Source: Echria macrotheca | Taxonomy: Eukaryota; Ascomycota; Sordariomycetes; Sordariales; Schizotheciaceae | Assembly (NCBI GenBank): GCA_030411725.1 | Contig: MU839836.1 | Span: forward strand, 1-64,000 | Length of the DNA stretch: 64,000 nt | Direction of reading: 5' to 3' | Shown here: positions 10,225-20,849 of the stretch, piece by piece | Numbering within the stretch: the stretch's first letter is position 1 | How the letters are laid out: each line of letters starts with the position of its first letter | Notes under the pieces: model-generated | Seen by the model: only the letters and a program-made list of their open reading frames with translations | Told to the model about the DNA's origin: nothing | Databases searched by the model: none | Program-made: the position numbers and the translations under genes

Positions 10225-11585
10225 GCGCAAAGCAATGATGGTACCATACTACTTCTACCTATGGTATAACTGTGCCAACTACGGAGTAGTACTCTACCTC
10301 TCCGACATAACCGGCCACTACCAACGTCGAAGGCTGACACTCGGACCAATGCTGACAGCTCAGCCCCATGAATCGGAACCCACGGAAAGATCCTACAATT
10401 CAGAACCAGGAATGCGAAAGCTACCACACGGAGGAAATATAAGCAATGAGGTTACATTACCCGTCTCAAGAACTCTCGGCGTCTCCATTTTCCTCACCCG
10501 CCATCTCACCCAACGGCCCAGCAAGCGGCGCCCGGCGGGTCATATTCAACGCAAAACGGTCTTTAAATACATGCTCGCACCGCAGGAATGGTCTCATTAT
10601 GTTCGTATACAACCCCGCTTTCCTAGGCGTCACATCCCAGTAAAGCCTTAACAGATGAAATCGAAGCTTCCCTCGCACAGTAACTGAGCTCCGCCAACAC
10701 TCTGTACATAATCCGTCTAGGTATCAATCAACCAGACCCGGAAAACATACCACGCATTTATGTGAAATGGATGATGAATACCTGATTAGATCCGAACCGA
10801 ACTATCACAACCAACGAAAGCATACGTAGCCAACACGCCGCCTTGTGCCCTTCCACCTCGTATAATCCCCACAGACGCTGCAACCTGAGGTAACGTGTCC
10901 GACCCCCCGACCATAGCCTCGCCTCATCCTACCGGCTGCTTTGCCCTTTCGCCACCCTTTGGCCGCCGCCGCTAACCGGAAACCGGCAACAATGTTCCCG
11001 ACTTGCAAGCCCCACGTGCGCGCCCATTCGTAGGGCTGATGGCACCAACATCTCCGTAAGCATACCTAAGAACCTACTTTTTGCGCTGTGCATAGCCGTA
11101 CCGTACACACCTCTGAGGTACCCGAAGTATGTACGGTGCCTACCACGCATCAAATTGGCTGGTGCTTGGAAGGTGAGGTACTGGATCGACGATCTGTAGA
11201 CCCAGCTTCCCATCAGCCAAGCCCTACATGGCAGGCTTCACAGCTGAGCCTCATTCTGGCCGACCATGTGGACTCCATTACACACCATGTCGCAAATATG
11301 TTCGGACTTGATCCCATCGCGACTGTCCCCCTGACAATTTAGTTACTAATGGGTACTAGGAATAGCTGGAGGACGGACTCCGTGGAACCAAGAAAGGCCA
11401 AGGGTATGGTGGTCGGCAGACAAAGTTACCTATAAATAAGGGAGAATAGGTCCTGATTAACAAGTGAACCTTTGATCTGATATACTCTTTCCATCGGACT
11501 CTACACTTAATTACTTCTCTTCCATCTTGGTATTATTTCAGTACCATTCGAGTACCAGTTTCCTTTGAACAAAGCTCAAGCGAAA
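10225..11585. other. Intergenic, no gene seen
   Basis: About 1.36 kb. Open frames of up to 157 codons overlap on both strands, but none has a domain, family pattern or splice support. The 3' part is the promoter of the alcohol dehydrogenase and includes the TATA box at 11431. Confidence 0.5.
11431..11438 (+). promoter_or_regulatory. TATA box of the alcohol dehydrogenase gene
   Basis: TATAAATA, 155 bp upstream of the ATG at 11586, followed by a pyrimidine-rich stretch with CTCTTCC that could hold the transcription start. Confidence 0.5.
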
Positions 11586-12866
11586 ATGTCCAACACAAAA
11601 CCTATTCCCCATCCTCCCAAAACCATGCGCGCCGTCGTATGGGAGGGCAAATCTTTCGAAATGGCGGTGCGCGATGTTCCCCGCCCAACCATCGAGCAGC
11701 CTGAAGACGCCATCGTGCGCATCACCACGGCGGCCATCTGTGGTTCGGACTTGCATACCTACCACGGCGTGTTCGGAAGCACGACACCTCCCTGGCAGAT
11801 GGGTCACGAAGGAGTAGGGGTAGTGGTGGCCGTTGGCTCGGCCACGGAGCACTTCAAGGTCGGGGACCGCGTCCTTGTGCCGGGAGGGGCGGATTCCGGT
11901 TTCTTCGGCGTTGACCGCACCTTGGCTGAGCAGGGTCCGTTCTACGGCCAGGGTCCTGAGTTCGGGGCCCTCGGTGGTACACAGGCCGAATATCTCCGCG
12001 TTCCCTTTGCCGACGACTCGCTCGTGGCTATCCCCGACGACTTCTCGTCCGACCTCGACTGGTTGTTCTTGACCGACATTTTCATTACCGGGTGGACGGG
12101 ACTCGACTTTGCGCGCTTCCAGCCAGGCGACACCGTGGCCATCTTTGGCGCCGGCCCCGTGGGGCTTATGTGTGCGTATGCTGCCTTGCTGCGCGGCGCC
12201 TCGCGCGTCTACGCCATCGACCATGTGCGCGACCGGCTTGACAAGGCTGCCTCTATTGGCGCCATCCCCATCGACTTTACTTCCCCCAATGGCACTGCGA
12301 GCGAACAGATGCTGCGGCGTGAGCCCGACGGCGTCGAGCGAACCGTCGATTGTATTGGACAGGAGTGCCTGGACCACCACCTACAGCCGCGCCAGAACTA
12401 CGTGCTGCAGGAGGCCATCCGTGTCACAAAGTTCAACGGCGGTATTGGGTTGATTGGCGTGTACGCGGCACTCGGAAAGTCAGCCGGTGCCCCCCGCGGC
12501 GACACCTTGGACCGCGAGCTATCTGTGTCCATTCCAGACATGTGGCTCAAGAACCTCAGCATTGGATCTGGCACAGTCGCTCCCGCCCTCTATGAGGTGC
12601 TGCCCAAGGCGTTTGAGCTCGTGAAGAGCGGGCGTGCCAAACTCGGCTGGGTCGTCACTGCGCAGGTCGGCATCGAGGAGGCACCCGAGGCGTATGCCCG
12701 CTTCGACAAGAAGCTCGAGATCAAGGTTGTCGTCCGGTTCCCTTGGGCGAGGCAGCAGCAGTACCTCGCCGACGACGAGGCAGCGGCAGTCGATAGCCAA
12801 GAGACGAATAATAGCAAGGCGAATGGACACACAGGGGAAAAGCGGCCGATCAAACTGCCTGTGTAA
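11586..12866 (+). CDS. Zinc-type alcohol dehydrogenase (MDR), 426 aa
   Basis: Single exon. The frame is open from a TTG at 11565, but the first ATG is 11586. It is a medium-chain NAD(P)-dependent dehydrogenase with a GroES-like domain followed by a Rossmann domain. Catalytic-zinc ligands are Cys52 (AAICGSDLHTY), His74 and Glu75 (MGHEGVG). The cofactor loop is VAIFGAGPVGLMCAYAALL. It most resembles the fungal group near glutathione-independent formaldehyde dehydrogenase. The structural-zinc lobe has no cysteines between DRVLVPGG and GGTQAEYLRV. The C-terminal tail past RFPWARQQQ is a low-complexity extension. It converges with the APH-fold kinase gene. The physiological alcohol is unknown. Confidence 0.9.
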   Translation: MSNTKPIPHPPKTMRAVVWEGKSFEMAVRDVPRPTIEQPEDAIVRITTAAICGSDLHTYHGVFGSTTPPWQMGHEGVGVVVAVGSATEHFKVGDRVLVPGGADSGFFGVDRTLAEQGPFYGQGPEFGALGGTQAEYLRVPFADDSLVAIPDDFSSDLDWLFLTDIFITGWTGLDFARFQPGDTVAIFGAGPVGLMCAYAALLRGASRVYAIDHVRDRLDKAASIGAIPIDFTSPNGTASEQMLRREPDGVERTVDCIGQECLDHHLQPRQNYVLQEAIRVTKFNGGIGLIGVYAALGKSAGAPRGDTLDRELSVSIPDMWLKNLSIGSGTVAPALYEVLPKAFELVKSGRAKLGWVVTAQVGIEEAPEAYARFDKKLEIKVVVRFPWARQQQYLADDEAAAVDSQETNNSKANGHTGEKRPIKLPV

Positions 12867-13675
12867 GTAATGGGGACTACGTCATAGTGATGAGCTGTGC
12901 TGATGAGATTATTAGCCGACGCAAGAACAGGTCGGTTCACCTGCGCTAAGTTGAGCTTGAATGTTGTAAAGTGGGCTGTTCATGCTCTGGGCAGTTGCAT
13001 ACAAGTTGGACACAGGCTGTTGGATCTCTTAATCAGATATACTTGTACTTATACCTGAGGCTGTTTCAGTGCAGCGCAATCAATGAAACTATAATTTGTG
13101 TTTCGGTTTGATTTCCTCGTCTCTAGCGCTTGATATTTAATGGTATATCGAGGACTGGTTGTCTGTGGAAAAGGAAGAGAGGCTATCTGGAAACTGGCTG
13201 ACTAAATCTAGGGTTATCTCGTTTGCACCTCTTCCTCTTAACAGAAGGTTGCACCTGCACAGGGTAGCCGGGGCACTGAAAGACACAAGCCAAGAAAGCA
13301 GTCTTTTCTATCATGCTACCTACTTACCTTGGGCATCTGAATGTACCTAGGTAGCTAAGCCACCCCAACCACGCACTCCGATATAAACACGCTCACCCTC
13401 CATGGTTATCACATACGACCATACCCACTGGAGAACTCGGGATCCCGTCCGCTCTCCCATAGATAAGCCAGTGAGGGCCAGACTAGTAGTTGGGTCGGTG
13501 ACGACCAGCGAATCCCTGGTGTTGTATGTTTTTTTTGGTCCCCTGCTTTCTGAGTGCACCGAAAAGACTTCCAGCCAACCTTTCGGTTTGTGGACCCCCA
13601 GTAGGTAAGCTACATTCAATAGAAATCTTGAGACTTCGTTGGCCAGTATAACCGAGTGCACCAACCACAATCGAC
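12867..13675. other. Intergenic between convergent genes
   Basis: 809 bp between two stop codons, so it should hold both 3' ends. No gene, repeat or RNA recognised. Confidence 0.5.
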
Positions 13676-14931
13676 TCAACCTTCCACGACGGTGACTCCG
13701 TCCCGTTGGGGCTTGAACATGAAAGCCAGATCAGTCGACTCAAACCACGCCGAGTTTTTCTCCCAGCCATTGATAATCATGTCTCGCCCATGCGTAACTA
13801 CTCTGGCAACGTCCTCGGACGATCCCCATCCCTGGACCGTTCCACCAATGACAATTAGATGACAGCCAATATGGATGGCGACTCGGAACGCCTCAGCGGT
13901 GGTCAACTGTCCATATCCTTCCAAAAACCCCTGTACGAGCCAAGTGCCGGCATCAATGTTCTTGAAGAGCTTGAGCATGTATAGCTCCGCCATCATCTGA
14001 CCGACATCCCGAACCCGGACTCCGAGGGATACCACTTCCCAGTCAACGATGAACATGGGTGTCTGGACAGCATCGGTGATCGGAACGTCGGGAAGCAAGG
14101 CACTGTCGAGTGTCAGTCTAAGAATCTGCTTGCCTAAAAAGATGAAGCTCAGCATACTTTCCAGTCCAGAAATCACCGTGGACAACCTGTAAATCCGGCT
14201 TTTCCAGCTCGGCATCCGCCATCTCCTTGACCTTGGCAAACGTCGCTTCCGCCTCAGAGAGCAGACCCGTAAACCTTGGGACCATCATCATCAGATACTG
14301 GTAGTAGGTAGCATGCTTGAGCTTCTGCAGCTCGTGGTTCGCAGCGGCGTTATCACGTAGACTCGACTGTGCCGGCTGGGCCACCCACTCGTGGAACCGG
14401 TGGAGCCACGACCCCAGTCCCCGCCCGATTCCCAAGCATTGCTCTTTGAGATTGATTGGTGTGTGCGGCGGGTAGTGCTTGAGGGCGTAGTTCTTGAGAT
14501 CGATGCCATTGTCCAAATACTCCTGGACCTGAGTGTTGGTGCTAGCATCGAAATGGAACAATTTCGGGGTGCGGACGTGACACCATTCATTCGTGGCTGA
14601 AACCGCCCCGCCTAGTTGTGACAGACATTCTGCTTCAATAGTCTACTTTCGGCCGTCAGTAGCTGTACTAGTATCGGGGCTGAGTTGAGAAGCGACGTAC
14701 GCATCGGGAAGTGGGAAGAGGGAAGGATTGGCTGCTGGACGCGTATGGTTCCCCGTGCTTGACCAGAATCTCGTGCGTTCCGTCAGACAGAGGGGTCGTC
14801 AGGGTGCCGTGGAAGACGAAGTTCGCATTACCCCCGATGAGCGGCTGTAGAACCTGACATTGGTATGCGGTCCGCGACAGCTCGTCACGGACCTGGTCCA
14901 CGATTTTCTCGATATTCTCCGGAAGAGGCAT
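13676..14931 (-). CDS. APH-fold small-molecule kinase, 380 aa
   Basis: Three exons on the minus strand: 14701-14931, 14158-14642, 13676-14102. Introns of 58 and 55 bp fit GTACGT/TAG and GTATGC/CAG. The product belongs to the aminoglycoside phosphotransferase/choline kinase superfamily, which transfers phosphate from ATP to a hydroxyl on a small molecule. The catalytic loop is HGDFWTGN (232-239, base Asp234); the second intron splits the Asn codon, confirming the join. The metal-binding Asp259 lies in FIVDWE. The N-lobe has LIGGNANFVFHG as its Gly-rich loop and LVKHGEPYA as the likely Lys strand. The start at 14931 is the first ATG ahead of the N-lobe. Substrate unknown; fungal relatives act on sugars or amino alcohols, not necessarily antibiotics. 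Confidence 0.87.
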
Positions 14932-15937
14932 CGGGATGGTAAACGGAATAGGCAGAAGGCTGGGTTGTGAAGTATTTAAGGCTAAACCCGCAGAGTAATC
15001 TGAACAAATGTCGATAAGAGAGCTCTCAAGCTCATGTGGGCAACATGGAAGCCGCACTCAGTTTTAAACAGAGGTTGAAGAGGGGCAAACGGACTGCCGC
15101 CGTACCCCGCTTCTGTTGCTGTGATAGGTTCGAGGAAACCCGTGGAGGACCTCAACCCGTGAGTCACCGGCGAGTGTGAAAAATACGATCTGCACAATGG
15201 CACATGCAGGATACATTCTAACAAATCTGCAGAAGGTAAAATGACTGGACTGGACGAATGGATTGCAGGCGGGCAAAAACCAATCCATGTCACGACTACG
15301 CGATGGTCGTTATTGCCGTTATTGGGTTATTGGACTGTGATCTGAGAGAATTGGCACTACATCTGGCACATTTTACTATATCTACGTACGAAATTTCGCG
15401 TCTGCTTCAAACCTGACCAGAAAGTTTCCTGGCAAGCTTATTATCTATGGTGTCTTCAGACAGCAGTTCCCCTGCACTTTCCATCACCCACTATCTGCGT
15501 AGGACGTTTTCGTGCTTCTCGAAAGTTGAAGCCTCTTGGACTAGCAGGGCTCATATGATTGGTTGTATACCATAGCAAATGTTGTTCTCCTCAGTTAAGA
15601 CACTGACTCAGGAGTCAGTGATGGGAGATGTCTGCCCGCTCCCTTCCCGACGGCTTTTTACTGTCACCTGTTTCAAAAGAAATGGCCCCAGAAAATACAC
15701 ACGAAAAGCTCGAAGGGGTCAACTACAAAATTTCCAGGCAGACTGCCCTGCTCGACTCGTGTGGCGGTGTGGCTTGGTCGGGCCGCTCTGGTAGGCCAGC
15801 TGAATGCATGTGCACTGCCGCCATGGTTGCCTCCCCTGAGCTTACGAGTTTCAAGTTTCAGCTCCACTCCAGAGCCTGACCACATCTTGTTCGCTCTCTC
15901 CCTTGATACTCAATCAATTCCATCGCGCGACGTCAAC
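14932..15937. promoter_or_regulatory. Divergent intergenic region
   Basis: About 1 kb between the APH-fold kinase (minus) and the 592-aa membrane protein (plus). No supported coding sequence; open frames here overlap and lack family features. It must contain both promoters, but no TATA box stands out. Confidence 0.4.
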
Positions 15938-17716
15938 ATGGCTATCGATTTCGGCGTGGCCAGCAACGAAACGGTATGGCGGCCTGAACCGGCAACAAGA
16001 GGAACGTTCGGCCTCCTGTCGTCATGCGTCATCACTATGATCCTTTGTATCTGGACGAGCCTTCACCTCAACATCCCAGACGTCGACGAGCCAAGAATCA
16101 AGTACCTACCCCCGCTTCACACACTGAGGAAGGCTTGGTGGGTTCTTGTAGGCTTGTTCGCTCCAGAGGTTGTCACCTGGGTAGCTTTTGAGCAATTCAG
16201 AGACGCCCGGCATCTGCGCAACCGAATGAACGAGCTATTATTCGACAAACGAAGCCCTGACGTGGAAGCTCCCCCCGTTGTTCGAAGTGGAGGACGCAAG
16301 AATAAATGGACCCTTACACACGGTTTTTACGCCAACATGGGGGGATTTGTTTTCGACGCCGACGTCCTCCAGCAGGATATTCTGCCTCATGGACGAAGGC
16401 GTGTCACTCTCACGAGTCTTGGGATGGTGGAGTTGGCCAAAATTGCCCCTCATCTGGTTCCCGACATCAACATTGCCCATATCAGGGACAAAAGTAAAGC
16501 CAACGGGTTCGCCAAAACCATTGCCTTGCTGCAGGCCACGTGGTTCGGAGCGCAATGCATCTCGCGCCTTGCATTGGGGCTGACCGTCAGCCTTCTTGAA
16601 CTCAACACACTTGCGCACGCCATCTGCGCGGTGGCCGTTTACTTGTTGTGGTGGAGCAAGCCACTTGACATCGAGGAGCCTACTCCCATTAGAGGTCCCG
16701 GCACCGAACTCATTTGTTCTGGCCTGGTAATGCGCGGCATTGGGCTTGACTTCCGGATGGAAGGCCTTGGCTGGAGGATATCCGATGAACCCATCAAGCT
16801 CGTATACAATAACACTGAAATCGGCTTCGACCAACGAGTGGACTCTCGCGGAGTTTCGGGCTTCGTTCTCAACATGAAAAAGGGCGAGAGAGAGAAATTC
16901 TTCAGGACTCAGCTCTTGGGCATCGGCCTTGACCATGACAAAGATGATCAAGGCGGCCACCAAGTTCACGGATTCCGACTCTACATGGGGCAAAGTCTGT
17001 CGGGCTTTGCGTTTTCACGATTCTACCGCAACACCATCCATTCTAGCCAACAGAGCTCCTCAGCGCCACTGAGTATCGGACGGCCTTACATTGTCCTGAC
17101 CAAGACTGATATTGCCCGGTTTTCCATGGCTCAACAGTGCTATGAGCAACATCCCAGCCTCGTCCCAACCGGCGTGTGGGTCCAGCAATTCGTTGTCCAT
17201 CGATCCTCGGTGATTGTCCTTAAGAAGCGCAGGACGCCTGGCAGCGATCACGACAGCAGTACAGATTTCTACGTGGGCTTGTTCATTGCTGGCCTCGCGT
17301 ATGGCAGTCTACATTTACTGGCTTGGAACCCTCCTGTCAGGAGCCACGCGGAGGTGCTGATTTGGCGGATCTCCGCGGTTTCGGTCATAGCCTTCGTGCC
17401 TGCTCTGCTGTCTCTAGTGGGTCTATACACAGCCGCCGGACTGGCTTCTAAGTCCGTAGCCAAAACATACCAAAAGCACACCCCACAAGCAACGAAGCGT
17501 AAATGGCAAGGGCTGATCGATCGATGTCAAGAGATATCAAACACTCTTGAAAGCTGCACGATCATCCTTTTCTTTGTCATCGCAGCTATTGCAACCTGTC
17601 TCTATCTTGCAGGGAGAGTTTACCTGGTCGTCGAATGCTTCATCAGCGTTCCCAGACTTCCGCCATCGGTGTTCGAGACTCTGACATGGTCTCAATATTT
17701 TCCGCATTTGATTTAG
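15938..17716 (+). CDS. Fungal multi-pass membrane protein, 592 aa
   Basis: Single exon; the ATG at 15938 (MAIDFGVASNETVWRPEP) is chosen because it directly precedes the first membrane segment and fits the N-terminus usual in this fungal family. A transmembrane helix follows at about 24-45 (LLSSCVITMILCIWTSLHL) and another at 66-85. A soluble part contains THGFYANMGGFVFD, a pattern I recognise from uncharacterised fungal membrane proteins. Two helices lie in the middle and at least three near the C-terminus (LFIAGLAYGSLHLLAW, ISAVSVIAFVPALLSLVGLY, IILFFVIAAIATCLYLAG). No catalytic motif is visible. Cellular membrane and function unknown; these families are typically expanded in filamentous fungi. 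Confidence 0.8.
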   Translation: MAIDFGVASNETVWRPEPATRGTFGLLSSCVITMILCIWTSLHLNIPDVDEPRIKYLPPLHTLRKAWWVLVGLFAPEVVTWVAFEQFRDARHLRNRMNELLFDKRSPDVEAPPVVRSGGRKNKWTLTHGFYANMGGFVFDADVLQQDILPHGRRRVTLTSLGMVELAKIAPHLVPDINIAHIRDKSKANGFAKTIALLQATWFGAQCISRLALGLTVSLLELNTLAHAICAVAVYLLWWSKPLDIEEPTPIRGPGTELICSGLVMRGIGLDFRMEGLGWRISDEPIKLVYNNTEIGFDQRVDSRGVSGFVLNMKKGEREKFFRTQLLGIGLDHDKDDQGGHQVHGFRLYMGQSLSGFAFSRFYRNTIHSSQQSSSAPLSIGRPYIVLTKTDIARFSMAQQCYEQHPSLVPTGVWVQQFVVHRSSVIVLKKRRTPGSDHDSSTDFYVGLFIAGLAYGSLHLLAWNPPVRSHAEVLIWRISAVSVIAFVPALLSLVGLYTAAGLASKSVAKTYQKHTPQATKRKWQGLIDRCQEISNTLESCTIILFFVIAAIATCLYLAGRVYLVVECFISVPRLPPSVFETLTWSQYFPHLI

Positions 17717-18276
17717 AATCGAATATCAGCTTTCACACTCTCTAGCTGCCAAGGTGTTGCTTATTCTGATATATACAAGTGCATCCCAACACTAAAGCAG
17801 CTTGTGAAGTGATCTGTGCATAAAGTCAGCCACAATCCGTGCCTCTTGCGGACCCTTAATCAAGATCAAGCAGCGTGGCGGCGAAGACAGGTCAACCTAT
17901 ACCAAACAACTGCATCAAGGTTCACGGAAGCCATCATCAGGACAAGATAGGGTTACCAACCTAACAGTGTGTATCCGCTTCTGGCCGTTGCAAGCCCCCC
18001 AACCCACCATGAACTATTGACGTCCTCACTGAGTTGCAGGTTTTCTTTTTAGCTCAAGGCTAGTTAATGTTGTTAAAACCCCAAACAACCACACACGTCT
18101 CTCGCGAAAACGCACCGGCTGTACATGTCGTAGTCTCATTGGCTAAGTATCGAGTTTCAGCTGTGGTCTTGTACAGGTTTAGTCTAATCTACGAAGGAAT
18201 CTAAGAAGGCTAACGTTTGCAACAGGGGAGTAGTACAATACGCGGACCGCAGAACTAAAACAGAGCCTTATCCCCC
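17717..18276. other. Intergenic, no gene seen
   Basis: 560 bp between the membrane-protein stop codon and the RNase H relic. No open frame, repeat or RNA gene is supported. Confidence 0.5.
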
Positions 18277-18952
18277 TTAGCTATTAATGCCTATCATCTC
18301 GCGCCAATCATATGAAGCATTCCCGCTCGCGTCAGCCTCTTTGGCTGCGGCGTCGGCGACCGTGTTTCAGTCCCGTGGGATCCATCAGAAGGCCCAGCCG
18401 GCCCGGGGATCTTGCTGGTCGTTGTCGAGACACGCGCCGTCAGTGTGGATGAGGAACGTGCTGAAGTCATCCTGGAGAACGTATCTGGAGGCCATGTGTT
18501 AGCAAATACCTGGCGTTTCGAGTGCGGTCAACTTGCCTGGTGAAGAGCGTTTTGTGCCTGCGGCCGGAGAATACCTGCAGCGAGGTTATCCAATGCGACG
18601 GCGGGGTAAATCTTCCGGGCAAGACGCGGCCGGTGCCTCGGCCGGGATCCGGAACCTGCGGACCGAGACTGGATGCGGCGCGGTTGGCATGGTCGCCGGA
18701 CCCATCGAAGCCGACAATTTTATCGCCGTCATCGTCGTGCTGGTCGTCGTTATTGCGGCCGAGCATCTGGTTCATGAAGCTGTAGTCGGTGCAGCACACC
18801 CAGCACTCGACCAAGCCGTGGAGGCCGCACACCAGGCTGGAGTTGTGTATTTGATCACCCGGCCGGAGAAGTGTTCTGGGAAAGTTGGCGCGGAGCGACT
18901 TGGCGGGGTAAAAGTTTACTGCAGACAAGTCACAAACAAACCTGCCTCTCAT
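18277..18952 (-). pseudogene. RNase H-like relic with internal deletion
   Basis: Minus strand. The N-terminal part has a Cys-rich segment LVCGLHGLVECWVCCTDYSFM, then an acidic stretch and PGRFTPPSHWITSLQVF, a layout I associate with fungal RNase H-like proteins. A broken junction follows, where an apparent 25-bp intron is too short to be real. Then comes FLIHTDGACLDND...RAGWAF, the start of an RNase H fold with the catalytic Asp of TDGAC. A stop codon follows directly, and the next readable piece is VADAAAKEADASGNASYDW, which looks like the fold's last helix. Only about 45 codons separate TDGAC from the end; a full domain needs about 140. The middle of the domain, with the other acidic residues, is therefore gone. 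Confidence 0.7.
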
Positions 18953-19061
18953 GGCACTTGCCTCACTGAAGGTCTGATGTTCACCTTCCCTTATTTACGA
19001 ACACCGCCTTCCGTATTTCAAACCCGATCTTTCCAAAAACTGCAAAGCTTCTAACCATGAC

Positions 19062-20849
19062 CTACACGATGAGATTGAACCACTTCAAGCCCAGTAAGCC
19101 GGCGACCAGAGCGATTGTACTCAGCGCGCTCCCCGCCTCGACCTCCTTCAAAGATCCCGGGCACCACGCGTCACCCGCCAAGGGCAGTAAATTTGCCAGA
19201 ACCATCCACCGCCCGACAAACACGGAAAATTGCAGGATCACCCACGTCCAATACCCAAGCACGCCGACCAGCTCAAGCAGCTCTCCGCGTTCCGTAAACC
19301 ATGCGGCATACCACCGCACGGCGGGAAACCTTTCCGTCTTGGCCTCTTTGCGGTACATGATCTTCCAAACCATCTCCCAGATAGCCAGGAACGGGCTGGT
19401 CAGCACCACCAGAAAGAAGCACATCCATGTCAGCCAGATCTTGAATGCCAGCTTGGCAAACGCCCAGGTTTTGGTAAGTACCGCAAGTGCAAGTAACGCC
19501 GGCCACATGCCCGACACCATGTATGCACAAACAAAGAGAGCCCCGGGCAAGGTTGCGACAAACATGCCGTTGTACATGACTTGAAGCTGGTCTGGCGCTC
19601 CAACAGTGACAGGCACCACGACGCGGCCGTTCCAAAAGTCTGGTGCACGCAGGTTGAAGACGAGAAAGGTGACTAGTGTCACGATACTGTCTATGGCCAG
19701 ATATTGCACTCCCCAGCCCCGGGACCCGAATATGCCAGTGATTGCGGCGGCGATGGAAAAGCCCGTTGGGCGGAGAAACGGCAGAACAAAGGTGAAAGGC
19801 GAAGGCGCAGACAGATTGAGCAGCAAGCCCTCCCCAAAGGGTTTAGCAATGCCGACGAGAAACGCTACCCACAGGTTGACGAAGCTGAATGTCTGCGGGG
19901 GAAGGCCGCGCCGACGGGCGATGAAGATCGTGAGGCCCACGTGGGAAACAACTGATAGGATGTCGAACGTAACGGAAACGAAGATTGAGGAAGTTCCTGA
20001 GCACGTTGACTGGCCAGACCAGGCAAACATGTAGGCGGGGAGCCAGCCGAGCTTGGATGTTTCGGCAGATACGCACGCTGGAACATCTGACGCGGCGACC
20101 TGGGTGGTGCAGCGCATGTACTGGATGGGCGTCTGCGACAGAGCGAACGGAACGACGTCGGCGTCGTCCATACTGGAATACTGCCAGTCTTTAGATCGGG
20201 ACGAAGTACCGATACAGCCAAACCGGACGAGGAAAGGCTCGGTCGAGGATTCAAAGATCTGGAACCTGGTCAGAAGCTGCGAATCTGAACAAGAGAGGTG
20301 TTTCCCACTGGCTCAAAAGACGGATAGAGCTTGTTCTCGGGGTCAGCCTCCACAGAAACGACGGGGCTGAGCGGAGGCTCGACGCCTTGACGGCAGGGAA
20401 ATTTCTGGTAGAGGCTAGGCATGTCTTAGACAAGTCTCTAGGTATACGACGTGCAACCCCTCACTTCTTCGTTGTGCAGTTTCCTAGCGAATTCAAGATC
20501 TCCTTTCGTGTCGCCGGGTCCAGCGCAGATCGAGGACGGGTCTGGATTGCATCGATGTACTCGTGGCAAAGAGAGTCAAGATCCTATTCGCCGTCAGCGT
20601 CACCAGCCACACAGAATGGTTAAAGGGCTCGGAAGATCATACAAGGTAAAAATACGTTGGACCAGTCCTCAAGTCTGTGGTATTCGTGCCATTGTTGGAC
20701 GGAGATGTTCCATTGACAACCGAGAACGTCTCATTGTCCTGTCGGGTGTGTATACTTGGCAACCCACGGCCGTGAACAGTCAGCGCCGCCGCGAGTTGGG
20801 CTGCAGTCGCCAGCAAGGCACAAAACAGGAGGATCCCCATATATGCCAT
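19062..20849 (-). CDS. Multi-pass membrane protein with possible frame break
   Basis: Minus strand. Exon 1 is 20643-20849, starting MAYMGILLFCALLATAAQLA, a signal peptide or first helix. Exon 2 is 20465-20583 and exon 3 starts at 20414; both introns join in frame. Exon 3 reads well up to NTSLVQIRSF, then hits TGA at 20270-20272. The downstream frame restarts one base off as LTRFQIFESSTEPFLVRFGC and runs to the stop at 19062 as a 369-codon open frame with at least seven hydrophobic helices. Either one base was lost near 20270, or an intron with a weak donor (GTTCAG after CTT) joins to CTGGCAG just upstream of 20171 in phase 0. The ectodomain has several N-glycosylation sequons. Family uncharacterised. 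Confidence 0.6.

Noticed and set aside
10178..10651. 157-codon open frame after the subtilase relic
   Set aside because: Its start overlaps the relic and the rest has no recognisable domain or coding bias.
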